Source of the DNA: Mucilaginibacter geliditolerans | GTDB taxonomy: Bacteria; Bacteroidota; Bacteroidia; Sphingobacteriales; Sphingobacteriaceae | Assembly (NCBI RefSeq): GCF_014200495.1 | Contig: NZ_JACHBY010000001.1 | Span: 992,001-1,056,000 of the forward strand | Direction: 5' to 3' | DNA length: 64,000 nucleotides | Part shown: positions 31,685 through 41,316 of the stretch, piece after piece | Layout: every line of letters starts with the position of its first letter | Numbering within the stretch: position 1 is the first letter of the stretch | The notes under the pieces: generated by a model | Database searches by the model: none | Seen by the model: the letters and a program-made list of their open reading frames with translations, nothing else | What the model was told of the DNA's origin: nothing | Made by a program: the position numbers and the translations under genes

Positions 31685-33223
31685 CTAGTTTAATGCCAGT
31701 ACAATAACTGAGGCCGGCGGCATGCTTACACTTATATTATTGCTTTTAACAACAGCACCGTTAAATTCTTTTGGTTCGATCTTGTTAGGCTCATCAAAAG
31801 AGTTATAATCCTGCACTTTTGCTGAAGCCAGTATCCTGCCTTTAACTACCGTAAACTTTTTACCATCCAGGTTCAATGATACTTTGTGATTTTTATTGGG
31901 GTCGATATTTACCAACGATATGTGTACAACACCATTTTTATCTTTTGATGCTGATGCTGAGATCGCGGAAAGTTTTTCTGAACCAAATACATAATCATCG
32001 CTGCTTACAGTTACAGGTACTAAAGTTGCATCTTGGTGCACATTGTACATTTCCATTACGTGGTAAGTTGGTGTAAGTATAATTTTATCACCCTGGGTAA
32101 GAATGACAGCCTGCAGCACATTTATACATTGTGCCAGGTTAGCCATACGCACACGGTCGCAGTGATTATTAAAGATATTTAAAGTAGCGCCGGCTATCAT
32201 GGCATCGCGCATACTGTTTTGCTGATATAAAAAGCCGGGATTGGTACCTGGTTCAACATCATACCATCCGCCCCACTCATCAACAACAAGCGCTATTTTC
32301 TTTTGAGGATCATATTTATCCATTATTGCCGAATGTTTGGTTACCAATGTATCCATCAGCAAAGCACTCTTCATAGTTTTAAAATATTGATCTTCAGTAA
32401 ATTTTATTGCAGGCCCTTTATGATCCCAGTCAATAATTGCATAATGGTGTAAAGCGATACCTTCAATTAAGCCTTGTGGGATATTTTTCATTAACACATC
32501 AGTCCAATGGTAATCATCAGAGTTTGCACCTGATGCTATTCTGAACAGTTTGCCTGAACCGCTCGACATAAAGGTTGAATATTTTTTAAACTCGTTTGCA
32601 TAATATTCGGGCGTCATATTACCCCCGCATCCCCATGCCTCATTGCCAATTCCCCAGAATGCAACTTTCCATGCTTTATCCCTGCCGGTCGTTTTTCTAA
32701 GATCCGACATCGGGTTTTTATTATCAGAAGTTGTGTAAGCAACCCAATCAGATAGTTCTTGTACCGTTCCGCTGCCAACGTTTCCTGATATATAAGGATC
32801 AGTTCCAATGGCTTCACACATATTCAGAAATTCTTTAGTTCCAAAACTATTGTCTTCTGTAACACCTCCCCACCATTTATTTACTATAGAAGGCCTTTTA
32901 GTTTTATCGCCTATACCATCTTTCCAATGGTAAGTATCGGCAAAGCAGCCACCCGGCCATCTTAAGGCTGGTATCTTCATCTTTTTTAAGGCATCGATAA
33001 CATCATTTCGCACACCATTTGTGTTGGGGATCTTTGAAGTATCGCCCACATAAAAACCATCATAAATGCCCCTGCCCAAATGCTCGGCGAAATTACTATA
33101 GATGTACTTACTGATTGTTGGCTCGGCTTTATCACTAACCGATACACTGATATTTGTTTGCGCCTGAGACGTTAATCCAGCAGAAACAAAAAGTATAGAC
33201 AAAAAACAGGCCCTTAATTTCAT
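31685..33223 (-). CDS. GH51 alpha-L-arabinofuranosidase, shorter form
   Basis: A 512-residue exported GH51 enzyme without an extra N-terminal module. The signal peptide ends at SQAQ (22). The barrel includes ALRWPGGCFADTYHW (88-100), acid/base Glu195 in GIGNEAWGCGG and nucleophile Glu316 in VVDEWGGWYD, and the C-terminal sandwich ends MPPASVIVLALN. It resembles the compact, hexameric AbfA-type enzymes that are usually cytoplasmic, but here it carries a signal peptide. It lies 50 bp after galM and 4 bp before the longer GH51, so co-transcription is near certain. Confidence 0.9.
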   Translation of the reverse strand: MKLRACFLSILFVSAGLTSQAQTNISVSVSDKAEPTISKYIYSNFAEHLGRGIYDGFYVGDTSKIPNTNGVRNDVIDALKKMKIPALRWPGGCFADTYHWKDGIGDKTKRPSIVNKWWGGVTEDNSFGTKEFLNMCEAIGTDPYISGNVGSGTVQELSDWVAYTTSDNKNPMSDLRKTTGRDKAWKVAFWGIGNEAWGCGGNMTPEYYANEFKKYSTFMSSGSGKLFRIASGANSDDYHWTDVLMKNIPQGLIEGIALHHYAIIDWDHKGPAIKFTEDQYFKTMKSALLMDTLVTKHSAIMDKYDPQKKIALVVDEWGGWYDVEPGTNPGFLYQQNSMRDAMIAGATLNIFNNHCDRVRMANLAQCINVLQAVILTQGDKIILTPTYHVMEMYNVHQDATLVPVTVSSDDYVFGSEKLSAISASASKDKNGVVHISLVNIDPNKNHKVSLNLDGKKFTVVKGRILASAKVQDYNSFDEPNKIEPKEFNGAVVKSNNISVSMPPASVIVLALN

Positions 33224-33273
33224 ATATTTGAAAATTAATAATTTATAAAAAATTGATTACTAGTATCTTATAG

Positions 33274-34446
33274 CTACTTAACGCTAAATTTGTAAATGGT
33301 GGTTGTATGGTATGTTTCGCCCGGTTTCAAAACGGTTGAAGGGAATGACGGCTCGTTCGGAGAATCAGGAAAATGCTGAGTTTCCAGGCATAATGCCGAG
33401 CGGTGCGCATAGGTAGCCTTACCTTTACCATCGCTTAAACCGGTTAAAAAGTTACCACTGTAAAACTGAAGGCCTGGTTCGGTAGTATAAATATCCATTA
33501 CAATACCTGTTTCAGGACTTTTTACTGTAGCTATTGATTGACTGATATCATGCTTATTCAGCACAAAATTGTGGTCGTAACCTTTGCCATTTTTCAATTG
33601 GTCATCGGTCTTATCAATATCGGCCCCAATGGTTTTTAACGAAGTAAAATCAAATGGTGTACCTTTTACTTTTTCGTATTTACCAGTTGGTATAAGCGTG
33701 GAGTCAACAGGCGTTATATTATCCGCGTCTATTCTTAATGAATCATTGGTGATGGTTGGCGTACCTGCACCATTCAGGTTGAAATAAGCGTGGTTGGTTA
33801 GGTTTACTATAGTAGCTTTATCAGTTGTAGCCGAATATTCTATCTTAAGGGCGTTATCATCAGTTAAAGTATAGGTTATTTTAGCCGTCAGATTTCCGGG
33901 ATAACCACCTTCACCATCTTTTGAAACATAGGTCAACTCTAATTGCTGATCGCCTATTTTCTTAGCATCAAACACCTGTTTATAAAACCCATTAAATCCA
34001 CCGTGCAGCGTATTTACTTTATCGTTAAGATCCACCTGGTAGCTTTTACCATCAAGGTTAAATTTACCTTTACCAATACGGTTGCCGTAACGGCCTATTA
34101 TTGCTCCAAAATAAGTCTCTGCTTTTATCTGATAGCCGGATAAACCATCGTGGCCTAATATTACGTCGGTAAGTTTTCCATCCTTATTTGGCACCAGCAG
34201 GCTCACCAGGCGGCCACCAAAGTTGGTGATAGCCACAGTTACACCGTTTTTGTTTTTCAAAGTATACAAATCAACCTGCTTACCTTGTACAGTAGCTTTA
34301 AAGTTTGCAGAATCAGGAATTTGCGGCGCCTGCGCTGTAGTTGAGTCCTTATCCGAACCGGTTTTTGTACTTGATGCATGATTACATGCCACAAACAGTG
34401 TTGAAAAACAGGCTGCTGCGAGGATTAATTGGATGTTCTTTTTCAT
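33274..34446 (-). CDS. galM: Aldose 1-epimerase (mutarotase) lipoprotein
   Basis: A 390-residue mutarotase that interconverts alpha and beta sugar anomers. The N-terminus is a lipoprotein signal (LFVAC, Cys21), followed by a Ser/Thr/Asp-rich linker. The enzyme part has GAIIGRYGNRI, KVNTLHGGFNGF (substrate His), VNLTNHAYFNLNG (catalytic His) and ALCLETQHFPDSPN (catalytic Glu), all standard. It leads the arabinan-degrading operon and faces the Nudix regulator across a 293-bp divergent region. It presumably speeds up L-arabinose anomerisation in the periplasm before uptake. Confidence 0.9.
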   Translation of the reverse strand: MKKNIQLILAAACFSTLFVACNHASSTKTGSDKDSTTAQAPQIPDSANFKATVQGKQVDLYTLKNKNGVTVAITNFGGRLVSLLVPNKDGKLTDVILGHDGLSGYQIKAETYFGAIIGRYGNRIGKGKFNLDGKSYQVDLNDKVNTLHGGFNGFYKQVFDAKKIGDQQLELTYVSKDGEGGYPGNLTAKITYTLTDDNALKIEYSATTDKATIVNLTNHAYFNLNGAGTPTITNDSLRIDADNITPVDSTLIPTGKYEKVKGTPFDFTSLKTIGADIDKTDDQLKNGKGYDHNFVLNKHDISQSIATVKSPETGIVMDIYTTEPGLQFYSGNFLTGLSDGKGKATYAHRSALCLETQHFPDSPNEPSFPSTVLKPGETYHTTTIYKFSVK

Positions 34447-34739
34447 AATTTAAAATGATGGTATTAGCTTATTATAAGTTAACAGGCATTCTGTACTTTA
34501 TGTGTTTATAATTGAGAGCCGAATATAATTGGTTTAATCCAAATGAAAGATTAAGCGCTAATGTATAAAAAATATTATAATTGTAAAAAAAACACTTAAA
34601 TTATTTTAAATTGTTTTATGAATCTAAATATTTATCATTGCTATTGTTACGTTACATGTGTTCATCGAACAATAATTTGCGTTTTCTAATACCAATATTT
34701 TTCTATTTTTGTTATTCACTTTAATCCTTGTTGCTATAA
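34447..34739. promoter_or_regulatory. Divergent control region between galM operon and Nudix regulator
   Basis: AT-rich and non-coding. At 34578-34598 lies TAATTGT-N7-ACACTTA, a match of 11 of 14 to the pseudo-palindrome TTAGTGT-N7-ACACTAA that I derive from three sites in this locus. I see no convincing full promoter on either strand. Confidence 0.5.
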
Positions 34740-35447
34740 ATGATAAAATATGCCAAACAAAGCCGGTTTATCCAGGCTGTAGATTGTATAGTTTTTGGTT
34801 TTGACGGTGACACGTTAAAAATTTTATTGATACAACGTGGGTTTGAGCCCGAAAAAGGCAAATGGAGCCTTATGGGCGGCTTTGTGCAAGAAAATGAAAG
34901 CATCGACCAGGCATCAAACCGCATACTTAAACAGCTCACCGGGTTGGATGGCATGTATCTTGAACAGCTGCACACCTTTGGCGACCCACACCGCGACCCA
35001 ATGGAAAGAACTGTTTCCACCGCTTATTTTGCACTGATTGATATTCTTAAGTACGAAAAACAGCTCAATACTGATTATCACCCTGAATGGTTTAGCTTAA
35101 AACGTATGCCCAAGCTTATTTTTGATCAGCAGGAAATGGTTGAGCTGGCAAAAAGACGTGTTCGTTATAAAGCCGCCCTCCACCCTATTCTGTTTGAATT
35201 ACTGCCCAGCAGATTTACCATACCGCAGCTGCAAAGCTTGTATGAGAGCGTATATAACACCTCAATAGACAAGCGTAATTTCAGCAAAAGAATATTGGCT
35301 ACTGGTTTGCTCATAAAACAAGCTGATAAGGATAAATCAGGCTCGCGCCGAGGTGCATTTTACTATCAGCTTAATATGCAGAACTATTATGCCAAGTTCC
35401 AGGCATTTTTAAACCTGATACCGAATCCTACTAATTTGATTTTTTAA
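34740..35447 (+). CDS. araR: Nudix-type transcriptional regulator, AraR-like
   Basis: A 235-residue protein with an N-terminal Nudix fold (about 10-140) and a C-terminal winged helix (about 150-220; FTIPQLQSLYESVYNTSIDKRNFSKRIL region). The Nudix box is degenerate: Gly46-Gly47-Phe is kept, but the REUxEE helix reads RILKQL (61-66), so the metal-binding glutamates are gone and hydrolase activity is not expected. This is the pattern of NrtR-like regulators, including the L-arabinose repressor AraR of Bacteroides thetaiotaomicron. It lies between two arabinose operons, which supports that role. Binding of arabinose by the Nudix domain is inferred. Confidence 0.85.
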   Translation: MIKYAKQSRFIQAVDCIVFGFDGDTLKILLIQRGFEPEKGKWSLMGGFVQENESIDQASNRILKQLTGLDGMYLEQLHTFGDPHRDPMERTVSTAYFALIDILKYEKQLNTDYHPEWFSLKRMPKLIFDQQEMVELAKRRVRYKAALHPILFELLPSRFTIPQLQSLYESVYNTSIDKRNFSKRILATGLLIKQADKDKSGSRRGAFYYQLNMQNYYAKFQAFLNLIPNPTNLIF

Positions 35448-35480
35448 CGTAATAGGTTTCTATCACATTTCAAGATAAAC

Positions 35481-35515
35481 AAACGGCCTGTCAAAAATTG
35501 ACAGGCCGTTTTCTA
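35481..35515. terminator. Bidirectional terminator between araR and the symporter
   Basis: AAACGGCCTGTCA (35481-35493) and TGACAGGCCGTTT (35499-35511) form a perfect 13-bp stem with loop AAAAT, flanked by T-rich sequence on the right and A-rich on the left. Confidence 0.85.
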
Positions 35516-35534
35516 TTTATAACTAATTAGGGTA

Positions 35535-37247
35535 TTACCAGAACTTAACGTAAAGGGCGCTAAGTAATAATAGTGTTACTACTATAAGTGCCAATGTCGA
35601 TGGTTCTACTTTGAACATGGACTTATCCAAAACAAAGTGTTTCGGATTTATCTTAGGGCCGAATAAGCTTACAATCACCATTAGTATCATGGTAAACAGG
35701 AAAGATATCCCCATACAGATCAGGAATGGGATTTCATAACCACCATGGCCATTAGGGAATGCTGTATACAAGAAGTTTTCGTGGCCAAACCACACAGGTG
35801 CAAAATTAGGTCCGTTAAATATTACAGAAGTTACAAAACCTGTTATAATACCTGTAATAGCCGCGGCACCTGTAGTGCGTTTCCAAAAGAATCCTAATAT
35901 GAATATAGCAAATATACCGGGGCTGATATAACCCGTATATTTTTGAATGTATGCAAAACCGCCTTCGCCACCAATGCCTAAAAGGTCATGCCAGGTTAGT
36001 AAAATTGAAAGAAATAAGGCTACACCAATGATGATTTTCCCCATCCCAACCATACTCTTTTCACTGGCTTCCTTTTTAATATACTTTTTATAGATATCCA
36101 TAGTAAAAATAGTGGATATACTATTGGCCTTACCTGCTAATGAAGCTACTATGGCAGCTGTTAATGCAGCTATTGAAAGACCTTTCAACCCGTTTGGTAA
36201 AAACCCAAGGACCGCTGAATAAGCATTATCCGGGTTTAAGTGGCCACCAACTGTCATCTCATGCTGCAAGCCTCCGTTTTTGTACAGAACATAAGCTGCA
36301 ATGCCTGGCAATATTACTATCACCGGCATGGCAAGTTTCATTAAACCTGCAAACAAGATACCTGTACGGGCAGTTTTTAAATTAGCACCTAATGCCCTTT
36401 GGGTAATGTATTGATTACACCCCCAATAGTTTAAGTTTACTATCCATTGGCCTGCAAAATACATGGCTATGCCGGGCAGTAAAAGATATTTATCAATATC
36501 CTGTTGTGAAGCATGAGGGCCAGGTTTTGGTAACATCATTTTAAAATGATCCGGCGAATGTTCCAGCATAGCATTAAAACCAGCCAGTGCATCCTTACCC
36601 AATCCAAAACGTTCACTAACTAATGTCAAGGCTATATAGGTTGTTGCCAAACCGCCTATTACTAATACCAGTACCTGTATAACATCGGTAAAGCCAATAA
36701 CCTTCATCCCGCCAAGCGCGATAATAAGCGAGAATACAGCCAATGCTATAATAATATAGTGAAAACTTTCCTGAGTACCGCCAGCTAAACTATTAATGGC
36801 CAACGCGCCAAGGAAAAGTATTGAAGTTAAGTTTACAAATACATACAGGAACAGCCAGAAAATAGCCATGATTAAACTCACGGTTTGATTATACCTTGTC
36901 TCTAAAAACTGAGGCATGGTAAATATCTTATTTTTCAGATAAACCGGAATGAACCATACCGCTACAATAATCAGCGCTATAGCAGCAACCCATTCGTATG
37001 CTGCCACAGCTATACCCACTTGGAAACCTTGTCCGCTGGCCCCAATAAATTGCTCTGCTGATATATTGGAAGCAATAAGCGAGGCGCCAATGGCCCACCA
37101 TGTAAGCGACCCTTCGGCTAAAAAGAAGTCGTGACTGCCGGATATAGTGGCTGTTTTTTTTCGGCGATATACCCAATAGCCATAACTTGATACTACAACA
37201 AAGTAGATGAAGAATATGACGTAATCAATAGGTGAAAACTTATTCAT
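35535..37247 (-). CDS. Sodium/sugar symporter of the SSS family
   Basis: A 570-residue inner-membrane protein with about 14 hydrophobic segments. SSS hallmarks are LAEGSLTWWAIGASLIASNISAEQF split over helix 1 (with the Na-site Ala/Ser residues), MPQFLETRYN after the second helices and the Gly-rich GMKVIGFTDVIQVLVL. It is similar in length to SglT-type sodium/glucose cotransporters. As last gene of araB-araD-araA, 79 bp after araA, it is the probable L-arabinose importer. No arabinose ABC or MFS transporter is present in this locus. A bidirectional terminator follows. Confidence 0.88.
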   Translation of the reverse strand: MNKFSPIDYVIFFIYFVVVSSYGYWVYRRKKTATISGSHDFFLAEGSLTWWAIGASLIASNISAEQFIGASGQGFQVGIAVAAYEWVAAIALIIVAVWFIPVYLKNKIFTMPQFLETRYNQTVSLIMAIFWLFLYVFVNLTSILFLGALAINSLAGGTQESFHYIIIALAVFSLIIALGGMKVIGFTDVIQVLVLVIGGLATTYIALTLVSERFGLGKDALAGFNAMLEHSPDHFKMMLPKPGPHASQQDIDKYLLLPGIAMYFAGQWIVNLNYWGCNQYITQRALGANLKTARTGILFAGLMKLAMPVIVILPGIAAYVLYKNGGLQHEMTVGGHLNPDNAYSAVLGFLPNGLKGLSIAALTAAIVASLAGKANSISTIFTMDIYKKYIKKEASEKSMVGMGKIIIGVALFLSILLTWHDLLGIGGEGGFAYIQKYTGYISPGIFAIFILGFFWKRTTGAAAITGIITGFVTSVIFNGPNFAPVWFGHENFLYTAFPNGHGGYEIPFLICMGISFLFTMILMVIVSLFGPKINPKHFVLDKSMFKVEPSTLALIVVTLLLLSALYVKFW

Positions 37248-37326
37248 AATTTAAATTAAATGGTTTAATGGTTAAAACTTACCTATGTCTTTTTTTCCCA
37301 TCGGCATAGGTAAGTATTGGTTGGGG

Positions 37327-38817
37327 CTATTTGTAGGCTACCTCGTTCCAGCGCAGCTCATTACGCAACTGATCAAGTTTGGTATCCTTACCTATGCGCA
37401 CAAATTCAATTCCTGCGATATCAGCAAAATCCTGTAAATGTTCAGCTGTTAAATTCTGGCTGTATGCCGTATGGTGCGCACCGCCTGCATAGATCCATGC
37501 AGCACAGCCGGTTTTCATATCTGGGTATGGCTTCCATAACACACGTGCCACCGGCAGGTTAGGCAGGTCGTTTTGTGGCTCTACTGCCTCAACCTCGTTT
37601 ATCAATAAACGGAAACGGTTACCCATATCAATAATTGAAGCATTAAGCGCTTCGCCACCGGCAACATTAAATACCAAACGTGCAGGGTCAGCCTTGCCTC
37701 CTATTCCCAATGGATGTACTTCTAAGCTGGCTTTGCCATTCGCCAGTGAAGAATCAACCTCCAGCATATGCGAACCTAAAACCAATGCATTATTAGGGTC
37801 GAAGTGGTAAGTATAATCTTCCATAAAAGCATTACCACCCGGCAATCCACTGCCCATTACTTTAAAGGCACGTACCAGGGCCGCTGTTTTCCAATCGCCC
37901 TCGCCTGCAAATCCATAGCCATCAGCCATTAAGCGTTGTGATGCGATACCCGGCAATTGAACCATACCATGCAGATCCTCAAAAGTATCAGAGAAGCCTT
38001 TAAAGCCTCCTTCTACCAAAAACTTGCGCAGGCCCAGTTCTATTTTAGCTGCCTCAAATACCGATGAATGTTTCGCTCCACCTTTTTTCAGGTCGTCAGC
38101 CATGATATAAGTAGCTTCGTACTCATCTATCAGCTCGTTAACAGCCGCATCGCTAATGCTGTTTATAACAGCTACCAGATCACCAATACCGTAAGTATTT
38201 ACAGCAAAACCAAATTTTAATTCAGCCTCAACCTTATCGCCATCGGTAACAGCTACAAAGCGCATGTTATCACCAAAACGCGCAAATTTAGCGCCCTGCC
38301 AGTCGTACCAGCCGGCTGCAGCCCTTGTCCAGGCGCTGATCTGGCCCAGTACTTCAGGGTCCTGCCAGTGACCTACAACTACCTTACGGTTTTTGCGCAT
38401 GCGCGATACCATAAATCCAAACTCTCTGTCGCCATGTGCGCTTTGGTTCAGGTTCATGAAATCCATATCAATACTGCTCCATGGGATATCCCTGTTGTAT
38501 TGCGTATGCAGGTGCAACAATGGTTTTTGCAGGATGCTTAAACCACGGATCCACATTTTGGCAGGTGAAAAGGTATGCATCCAGGTGATGATACCGATAC
38601 AGTTTTCTGCCGAATTAGCTGCAAGCAGGGCATCGTATATTTCTTCTGTTGATTTTACGGTTGGTTTGTAAACCACGCGCACCGGAATTGTACCGCTGGC
38701 ATCAAGCCCTTTTGCTATTTCCTGTGAATGTTCCGCAACCTTTTTTAAAGTTTCTTCACCGTACAAATTCTGGCTGCCGGTTATAAACCATACTTCAAAT
38801 GTTTTTAGATCGATCAT
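37327..38817 (-). CDS. araA: L-arabinose isomerase
   Basis: A 496-residue cytoplasmic isomerase converting L-arabinose to L-ribulose with Mn(II). The N-terminus [34 protein letters not shown], and the [25 protein letters not shown] end (each shown only in part here) are unmistakable. Likely metal ligands are Glu in [11 protein letters not shown] and VEGGF-adjacent Glu, and His in DYTYHF and EVHPLGIGG. The length is normal. It follows araD by 92 bp; the spacer holds a TGA-led array of 7-8-bp repeats. First committed step of arabinose breakdown in the bacterial isomerase pathway. Confidence 0.95.
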   Translation of the reverse strand: MIDLKTFEVWFITGSQNLYGEETLKKVAEHSQEIAKGLDASGTIPVRVVYKPTVKSTEEIYDALLAANSAENCIGIITWMHTFSPAKMWIRGLSILQKPLLHLHTQYNRDIPWSSIDMDFMNLNQSAHGDREFGFMVSRMRKNRKVVVGHWQDPEVLGQISAWTRAAAGWYDWQGAKFARFGDNMRFVAVTDGDKVEAELKFGFAVNTYGIGDLVAVINSISDAAVNELIDEYEATYIMADDLKKGGAKHSSVFEAAKIELGLRKFLVEGGFKGFSDTFEDLHGMVQLPGIASQRLMADGYGFAGEGDWKTAALVRAFKVMGSGLPGGNAFMEDYTYHFDPNNALVLGSHMLEVDSSLANGKASLEVHPLGIGGKADPARLVFNVAGGEALNASIIDMGNRFRLLINEVEAVEPQNDLPNLPVARVLWKPYPDMKTGCAAWIYAGGAHHTAYSQNLTAEHLQDFADIAGIEFVRIGKDTKLDQLRNELRWNEVAYK

Positions 38818-38830
38818 TATATGTAATTAT

Positions 38831-38908
38831 TGATTTACTGAATTAGTGATTGAGTGAGTTGTTTTAGCGATTGAGCCAATGACTGATGACCATTGACTAA
38901 TGACTAAC
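38831..38908. repeat. Degenerate 7-8-bp TGA-led tandem array in the araD-araA spacer
   Basis: On the plus strand TGATTTAC, TGAATTAG, TGATTGAG and TGAGTTGT follow at an exact period of 8 from 38831. After a 9-nt gap there follow TGAGCCAA, TGACTGA, TGACCAT, TGACTAA and TGACTAA at a period of 8 then 7. The array nearly fills the 92-bp spacer. Confidence 0.55.
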
Positions 38909-38909
38909 C

Positions 38910-39608
38910 TTATTGCCCGTAATATGAATCAGGGCCATGTTTTCTTTCAAAATGTTTTTTAATGAGTGAATCCTGTAGCCTTGGGGCTTTAGGGTTTATT
39001 TGTTCGGTTAGGTAAGCCATGTGGGCAACCGTTTCCAGTACAGCGCTGTTGTGTACGGCTTTGTCTGCTGTTTTGCCCCAGGTGAACGGCGCATGGTTAC
39101 CTACCAGTATCATCTCTACCTCTTTGTAATCAAAGCCCATGCTTTCAAAATGATTGATGATTTGGAAACCTGTTTCATGCTCGTAGTTACCCTTGATCAT
39201 TTCGTCATTCATTGGCGGCGCGCAAGGGATATCAACCGTTAAATAATCGGCGTGTGTAGTGCCGAATATAGGGATGCAGCGTTGCGATTGCGCCCATGCC
39301 GTGCCATAGGTTGAGTGAGTATGCACAATACCGCCAATGCCTGTCCAATGCTTGTAAAGCACGGCGTGGGTTTTGGTATCTGATGATGGCCTCAGATCGC
39401 CCTCAATTATATTACCGTCAAAATCTACGATCACCATTTTTTCAGGCGAAAGGTCTTCGTAAGGTACACCGCTTGGCTTAATGGCAAATACGCCTAACTC
39501 ACGGTCGACAGCGCTAACGTTACCAAAGGTAAACAACACCAGGTTCAGCTTTGGCAGCTGCATATTGGCATCGTACGCGCTTTGTTTTATATGCTGATAT
39601 TTACTCAT
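38910..39608 (-). CDS. araD: L-ribulose-5-phosphate 4-epimerase
   Basis: A 232-residue class II aldolase-fold epimerase converting L-ribulose 5-phosphate to D-xylulose 5-phosphate. Zinc ligands His96 and His98 lie in GGIVHTHSTYGTAWAQ, with the third histidine in VGNHAPFTWG. FTFGNVSAVDRELGVFAIKP (about 26-45) and KPSGVPYEDL form the phosphate site. Cytoplasmic. It follows araB by 16 bp and precedes araA in the same operon. The length matches E. coli AraD closely. Confidence 0.95.
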   Translation of the reverse strand: MSKYQHIKQSAYDANMQLPKLNLVLFTFGNVSAVDRELGVFAIKPSGVPYEDLSPEKMVIVDFDGNIIEGDLRPSSDTKTHAVLYKHWTGIGGIVHTHSTYGTAWAQSQRCIPIFGTTHADYLTVDIPCAPPMNDEMIKGNYEHETGFQIINHFESMGFDYKEVEMILVGNHAPFTWGKTADKAVHNSAVLETVAHMAYLTEQINPKAPRLQDSLIKKHFERKHGPDSYYGQ

Positions 39609-39624
39609 ATGTATATTATTAAAA

Positions 39625-41316
39625 TTAGCTTTTGGCTTGCTGCCCTATTTGGAAGGCAACAAACTCACCCAGGCTATTATATTGTTTATATCGTTTCTGA
39701 TAAACTTCTTTGTATAATGGGTTTGGATAATACTCCACATCAAACCCGCGGCCCATGGCTGCCATTGCTTCCTCAACAGTTGGATAAATACCTGCAATAA
39801 CCGCGGCAAACATGGCTGCACCCAAGGCACAGGTATGTTTAAACTGGTGGATGCGAATAGGCATCCCCAGAATGTCTGACATCATTTGCATTACAAACGG
39901 TGATTTTTTTGCTACACCGCCAATGCCAATTAATCCTTTTACAGGTATCCCTTCCGAAACAAAACGGTCAACGATACTTTTAGCGCCAAAGCAGGTAGCC
40001 TCGGCCAGTGCCCTGAAAACCCGTGGGGCATCGCTGCCTAAACCAAGGCCGATAATAGCGCCTTTTAAAGTTTGATCAGCATCCGGTGTGCGGCGACCGT
40101 TAAACCAGTCGATAGCCAGTTCATTATCATTATCTATCGGCAATAAGGATGCTTGCCTTGCCAGTTCAGGAATGATCAGCTCCGACATTTCAAGCTTTAG
40201 TGCCTCAGCAGTTTTCGCATCGATAATTGCGGATTGCGATAGCACGTTATTTAAGGGCCATGATACAATATTTTTGAACCAGGCATAAGTATCACCAAAA
40301 GCGGATTGACCTGCCTCTAAACCCACCATACCTGGTATAACAGAGCCATTAACCTGCCCACATATGCCGCGAACCAGTTTATCCTTCATTTCGCTGGCCG
40401 GTGCAACCAATATATCGCAGGTTGAAGTACCCATCACCTTGCTCAGGTGATATGGCTCTATCTGGCCTCCTACAGCGCCCATATGCGCGTCAAAAGCACC
40501 GGCGCCAATAACTACATCGGTTGTGAGGCCAAGCCTTTCAGCCCATTCCGGGCTCAATGTACCGGCGGCATGATCAGCAGTATAGGTTTCTGTAAATAAT
40601 TTTGAGGTAAAGCCATCCAACAAAGGATCAAGCGTAGCAAAAAACTCATTGGGTGGCAAGCCGCCAAACTCTTCGGCCCATAAAGCCTTGTGCCCTGCAG
40701 AACAGCGTCCGCGTTTAATTTCTTCAGCTTTTTTACCGCCTGTTAGCAGGAATGGGACCCAGTCGCAATGCTCAACCCATGAGTGTGCTGCTTTTCTAAC
40801 GCTTTCGTCAACCCTTAAAACATGCAGCAATTTAGCCCAAAACCATTCTGACGAGTAAATACCGCCAACATATTTCAGGTAATTGATACCAAATTTAGGG
40901 GCGTGGGCATTTATCTCAGCTGCTTCGTTTATGGATGTATGATCTTTCCATAATACAAACATGGCATTTGGGTTTTCACTGAATGCGGGGGTTAGTGCCA
41001 ATGGCTGACCAGTTTTATCAACTGCCACAGGTGTTGAACCGGTGGTATCAACAGACAAGCCTTTAATATTGCGGGCAACAGTTTCGCCGCCTGCTATTTT
41101 AATACAATCTTTTATGGTGATCTCCAGCCCTTCAATATAGTCCAAAGGGTGCTGCCTGAACTGGTTATTTGCCGGATCGCAATACAATCCCTTTTGCCAG
41201 CGCGGATAATAATATACTGATGATGCTATTTCTTCGCCATTTAAGGCGTTAATAATTACAGAGCGGACAGAATCGGAACCGTAGTCCACCCCTACAACAA
41301 ATTTATCTTTACTCAT
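39625..41316 (-). CDS. araB: L-ribulokinase
   Basis: A 563-residue FGGY-family kinase that phosphorylates L-ribulose at C5 with ATP. The N-terminal VVGVDYGSDSVRSVIINALN (about 7-26) is the AraB signature phosphate-1 motif. YCDPANNQFRQHPLDYIEG, GLSVDTTGSTPVAVD and GAGAFDAHMGAVGG (base Asp) are also typical, and GLIGIGGVAKKSPFVMQM near the C-terminus is the adenosine site. First gene of the operon araB-araD-araA-symporter. A promoter-like TTG-N19-TATTTTTA (minus strand, 41376-41405) and two AraR-type sites lie upstream. Confidence 0.95.
   Translation of the reverse strand: MSKDKFVVGVDYGSDSVRSVIINALNGEEIASSVYYYPRWQKGLYCDPANNQFRQHPLDYIEGLEITIKDCIKIAGGETVARNIKGLSVDTTGSTPVAVDKTGQPLALTPAFSENPNAMFVLWKDHTSINEAAEINAHAPKFGINYLKYVGGIYSSEWFWAKLLHVLRVDESVRKAAHSWVEHCDWVPFLLTGGKKAEEIKRGRCSAGHKALWAEEFGGLPPNEFFATLDPLLDGFTSKLFTETYTADHAAGTLSPEWAERLGLTTDVVIGAGAFDAHMGAVGGQIEPYHLSKVMGTSTCDILVAPASEMKDKLVRGICGQVNGSVIPGMVGLEAGQSAFGDTYAWFKNIVSWPLNNVLSQSAIIDAKTAEALKLEMSELIIPELARQASLLPIDNDNELAIDWFNGRRTPDADQTLKGAIIGLGLGSDAPRVFRALAEATCFGAKSIVDRFVSEGIPVKGLIGIGGVAKKSPFVMQMMSDILGMPIRIHQFKHTCALGAAMFAAVIAGIYPTVEEAMAAMGRGFDVEYYPNPLYKEVYQKRYKQYNSLGEFVAFQIGQQAKS

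Noticed and set aside
34524..34545. TTGG-N6-CCAA dyad in the galM-araR region as regulatory site
   Set aside because: Only four-base arms and not repeated upstream of araB.
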